From positions 1-8,116 of the forward strand of contig JAFPBC010000157.1 in assembly GCA_017390595.1 (NCBI GenBank): a stretch of DNA of 8,116 nucleotides, given 5' to 3'. This DNA is from Selenomonadales bacterium (lineage in GTDB: Bacteria > Bacillota > Negativicutes > RGIG982). Every line of letters begins with the position of its first letter. The stretch's first letter is position 1. Of the stretch, positions 6,489 through 8,116 are shown piece by piece. The position numbers were made by a program, and so were the translations under genes. The notes under the pieces are model-generated. The model had not been told where the DNA came from and made no database searches. It saw only the letters and a program-made list of their open reading frames with translations.

Positions 6489-6513
6489 AGAAGTCTTGTA
6501 AGACAAGACTTCT
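6489..6513. promoter_or_regulatory. Perfect 10-bp inverted repeat at the expected yqeK transcription start
   Basis: AGAAGTCTTG (6489-6498) and CAAGACTTCT (6504-6513) are perfectly complementary around a 5-base spacer. The repeat starts about 8 bases downstream of the TATAAT hexamer, so it covers or immediately follows the predicted transcription start. It could be a repressor operator, or a hairpin at the 5' end of the mRNA. The following minus-strand sequence CGTTTTGC holds only four T, so it would be a poor terminator. Confidence 0.6.
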
Positions 6514-6520
6514 TTCGATT

Positions 6521-6550
6521 ATTATACCATGCTTTGCGTAGTTTTTACAC
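6521..6550 (-). promoter_or_regulatory. Main predicted promoter of the yqeK-LCP-rsfS-cvfB operon
   Basis: On the minus strand a perfect TATAAT (6526-6521) is preceded by TGG, making an extended -10 element. With a 17-base spacer the -35 hexamer is TGTAAA, a partial match, as is common with extended -10 promoters. It lies downstream of the pyrE terminator and about 140 bases upstream of yqeK. The next genes follow without gaps large enough for another promoter, so it probably drives all four. Confidence 0.65.
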
Positions 6551-6585
6551 ATTCGGACAGATTTTATTTTATATCTTCTTTCTCA

Positions 6586-6620
6586 AAGAAAAAACAACCA
6601 TGCTGTACGCATGGTTGTTT
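6586..6620 (-). terminator. Intrinsic terminator of the pyrimidine operon after pyrE
   Basis: AAACAACCATGC and its complement (6592-6603 with 6609-6620) form a perfect 12-bp stem with a 5-base loop. On the minus strand the hairpin ends in a run of six T (6594-6589), then C and three more T. It begins 16 bases after the pyrE stop codon. It separates the pyr genes from the yqeK promoter and marks pyrE as the last gene of its operon. Confidence 0.9.
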
Positions 6621-6636
6621 ATCTTTCTGTATAAAA

Positions 6637-7215
6637 TTACAGTTTACGGCTGCCGCGTTTCGTCATTTCAAGACCTTGTTTGCAGAGCGGGCAGTCAGCA
6701 GGGTCGTATGTGGTTACGGTGAGGTTAAGGAGTGCTTTGTGCGGTACACCGCCAAAGTTTACTTTACCACCGCTTCTGTCTACGAGCATACCGATACCGA
6801 CAGGTACGCCACCTTTTTCGATAACGACGTCGAGTACTTCCTGGATGGAACCGCCCGTCGTTACGATGTCTTCTACCAAGAGGACACGTTCGCCCGGTTT
6901 GATCTGGAAACCGCGGCGGAGTGCCATTTTGCCATTTTCACGTTCGGTGAAGATCGCGCGCGTGCCGAGTGCTTTGCCGACTTCGTGTGCGAGAAGGATA
7001 CCGCCCGTTACAGGGCCTACTACTACTTCTACGTTGTCGTCAGCGAACATTTCTGCCATGGACTGGCAGAGTTTTTCTGTATGTTTCGGGTGCTGAAGAA
7101 CCTGGAATTTTTCTACGTACATCGGGCTGTGGAGTCCCGAAGTAAGAAGGAAATGACCTTCCAAGATAGCACCTGTTTCGATAAATAACTGTTTTACTTC
7201 TTCTTGCGTCATCAT
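6637..7215 (-). CDS. pyrE: Orotate phosphoribosyltransferase
   Basis: PyrE joins orotate to PRPP to form orotidine 5'-monophosphate, the fifth step of UMP synthesis, in the cytoplasm. The 192-aa protein has the PRPP-binding signature VLLVEDIVTTGGS at residues 111-123. The family's N-terminal region is present (LLTSGLHSPMYVEKF, 23-37), as is GPVTGGILLAHEVG (67-80). The C-terminus carries a CPLC pair (Cys175, Cys178) and ends GSRKL, a form familiar from the clostridial/Negativicutes branch of PyrE. The first of two adjacent ATGs (7215) overlaps the pyrF stop as ATGA, and GGAGGG lies 9 bases upstream inside pyrF, so translation is coupled. The product is the substrate of PyrF, the preceding gene. 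A terminator follows. Confidence 0.97.
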   Translation of the reverse strand: MMTQEEVKQLFIETGAILEGHFLLTSGLHSPMYVEKFQVLQHPKHTEKLCQSMAEMFADDNVEVVVGPVTGGILLAHEVGKALGTRAIFTERENGKMALRRGFQIKPGERVLLVEDIVTTGGSIQEVLDVVIEKGGVPVGIGMLVDRSGGKVNFGGVPHKALLNLTVTTYDPADCPLCKQGLEMTKRGSRKL

Positions 7216-7928
7216 TTGAATGCGCCCTCCATTTCCTCTAAGATTGCTTTGGCTGCTGCCTGACCGTCAGGGGCCGCTGTGATCGGGCGACCGACGACAA
7301 GATGTGTCGAGCCTTGACGAAGTGCGCTCGACGGCGTTGCGATACGGCTCTGGTCGTTGACTGCGGCGCCGACAGGACGAACGCCCGGTGTTACGATGAG
7401 GAAGTCGTCACCGCATACACTGCGAATAGCAGAAGCCTCTTGCGGAGATGCTACGACACCGTCCATACCGCTTTCTTTCGCGAGGAGTGCAAGACGAACG
7501 ACTTGGTCGCTGATCTCGCTCGTGTGTCCCATCTGTCCCCATTGTTCTTGGTTCATGCTGGTAAGGATCGTAACCGCAATGACCTGCGGACGCGCGATCG
7601 AAAGGCGCGCCGCTTCATCGGCAACGGCTTCGACTGCTTTTTGCATCATGAGCGAGCCGCCGCTTGCATGTACGTTCATCATGTTAGCACCAAGGCGCGT
7701 CAAGGCGCTGAGACCTTTGGCAACGGTGTTCGGAATATCATACAGCTTCAAGTCCAAAAAGACGTTTTTCTGCTGTTCTTTTAAATAATGGATGATCGAT
7801 TCTCCAACCGAATAATAAAGTTCCATACCGACTTTGTAGTAAGATACGCTGTCGTCTAAGGAAGTTACGAGCTGTTTGACAGGTTCGTCACTGGAGTAAT
7901 CGAGTGCTACGATCAATCTATCTTTCAT
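7212..7928 (-). CDS. pyrF: Orotidine 5'-phosphate decarboxylase
   Basis: PyrF decarboxylates OMP to UMP, the last step of de novo pyrimidine synthesis. The 238-aa length is standard. The catalytic D-x-K-x-x-D set is present as FLDLKLYDIPNT with Asp59, Lys61 and Asp64. Asp10 (VALDYSS) and Lys32 (YKVGMEL) complete the usual active-site constellation. Phosphate-binding residues lie in TPGVRP (180-185) and VVGRPIT (211-217). It is the bacterial class I type of about 230-240 aa. The ATG at 7928 has AGGAGC with an 8-base spacer, and that site overlaps the end of pyrD, 14 bases away. The stop overlaps the pyrE start by 4 bases. Confidence 0.98.
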   Translation of the reverse strand: MKDRLIVALDYSSDEPVKQLVTSLDDSVSYYKVGMELYYSVGESIIHYLKEQQKNVFLDLKLYDIPNTVAKGLSALTRLGANMMNVHASGGSLMMQKAVEAVADEAARLSIARPQVIAVTILTSMNQEQWGQMGHTSEISDQVVRLALLAKESGMDGVVASPQEASAIRSVCGDDFLIVTPGVRPVGAAVNDQSRIATPSSALRQGSTHLVVGRPITAAPDGQAAAKAILEEMEGAFK

Positions 7929-7942
7929 TTTTTATGCTCCTA

Positions 7943-8116
7943 TTATCCGATTTTGACCTGACCGATGATGTCTTGAATCGATTTGATACCGCGTGCATCA
8001 AGGTATTCGTCGATACCGCGCGTTACGTCCATCGCTACTGCGGGATTGACGAAGTTGGCCGTACCGATAGAGACGGCACTTGCACCCGCCAGGAAGAATT
8101 CGATAGCATCTTCTGC
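7943..8116 (-). CDS. pyrD: Dihydroorotate dehydrogenase, catalytic subunit (C-terminal 57 residues only)
   Basis: Only the end of the gene is inside the window; its 5' part lies beyond 8116. I translated 57 residues ending at a TAA at 7943-7945. They contain EDAIEFFLAGASAVSIGTAN (first 20 of the stretch), then FVNP, and finish VKIG. The GASAV-x-x-GTANFxNP block is the FMN phosphate-binding end of the beta/alpha barrel in class 1 dihydroorotate dehydrogenases, especially the NAD-linked class 1B that works with PyrK. It is the step before PyrE in UMP synthesis and leads directly into pyrF with a 14-base gap. The class 1B assignment rests on this short tail and on operon order. Confidence 0.9.
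   Translation of the reverse strand, partial: AEDAIEFFLAGASAVSIGTANFVNPAVAMDVTRGIDEYLDARGIKSIQDIIGQVKIG

Noticed and set aside
6489..6513. Reading the palindrome as a terminator for a plus- or minus-strand transcript
   Set aside because: Neither side has an adequate T-run (CGTTTTGC on minus, TTCGATTATT on plus), and it sits directly after a strong -10 element.
6529..7188. A 219-codon plus-strand frame opposite pyrE
   Set aside because: It is antisense to a secure pyrE and passes through the pyrE terminator; its Phe/Tyr/Cys-rich translation reflects reversed pyrE codons.
1..8116. Search by eye for tRNAs, CRISPR arrays, insertion sequences, phage or defence genes
   Set aside because: Coding density is high with housekeeping genes, the intergenic gaps are at most about 250 bases and are explained by terminators and promoters, and no spaced repeats, transposase or integrase motifs were seen.

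Overview
The window is an ordinary-looking stretch of bacterial chromosome with every recognisable gene on the minus strand, so transcription runs from high to low coordinates. The gene set and order suggest a member of the Firmicutes/Bacillota: a pyrD-pyrF-pyrE tail of a pyrimidine operon, a yqeK-LCP-rsfS cluster, a CvfB-type S1 protein, and pstS-pstC-pstA-pstB. The moderate GC content and protein flavour would fit a Negativicutes such as a Selenomonas relative. That placement is an inference, not something the sequence proves.

In order of transcription, the right end (8116 to 6637) holds the 3' end of pyrD (class 1B dihydroorotate dehydrogenase), pyrF and pyrE, tightly packed and closed by a good intrinsic terminator at 6586-6620. 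A 250-base gap (6387-6636) carries that terminator, a strong extended -10 promoter, two inverted repeats and a second possible promoter. It feeds a four-gene unit: yqeK (HD-family Ap4A hydrolase), an LCP-family envelope protein, rsfS (ribosomal silencing factor) and cvfB (S1 RNA-binding protein with a C-terminal winged helix). Three overlap or near-overlap junctions suggest a single transcript, ending at a long hairpin terminator at 3323-3364.

The left part (3322 to 1) is a high-affinity phosphate uptake operon: a promoter region with two direct repeats suggestive of a Pho box, then pstS (lipoprotein binding protein), a 12-bp hairpin in the pstS-pstC gap, pstC and pstA (permeases), and the first two thirds of pstB (ATPase), which runs off the left edge. 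The hairpin probably sets a higher level of PstS than of the membrane complex.

I see no RNA genes, CRISPR arrays, insertion sequences, phage genes or toxin-antitoxin pairs, and no convincing undescribed system. The points most worth a second look are the regulatory region upstream of yqeK, the pst promoter and intercistronic hairpin, and an LCP protein that lacks two arginines usually conserved in its family's active site.
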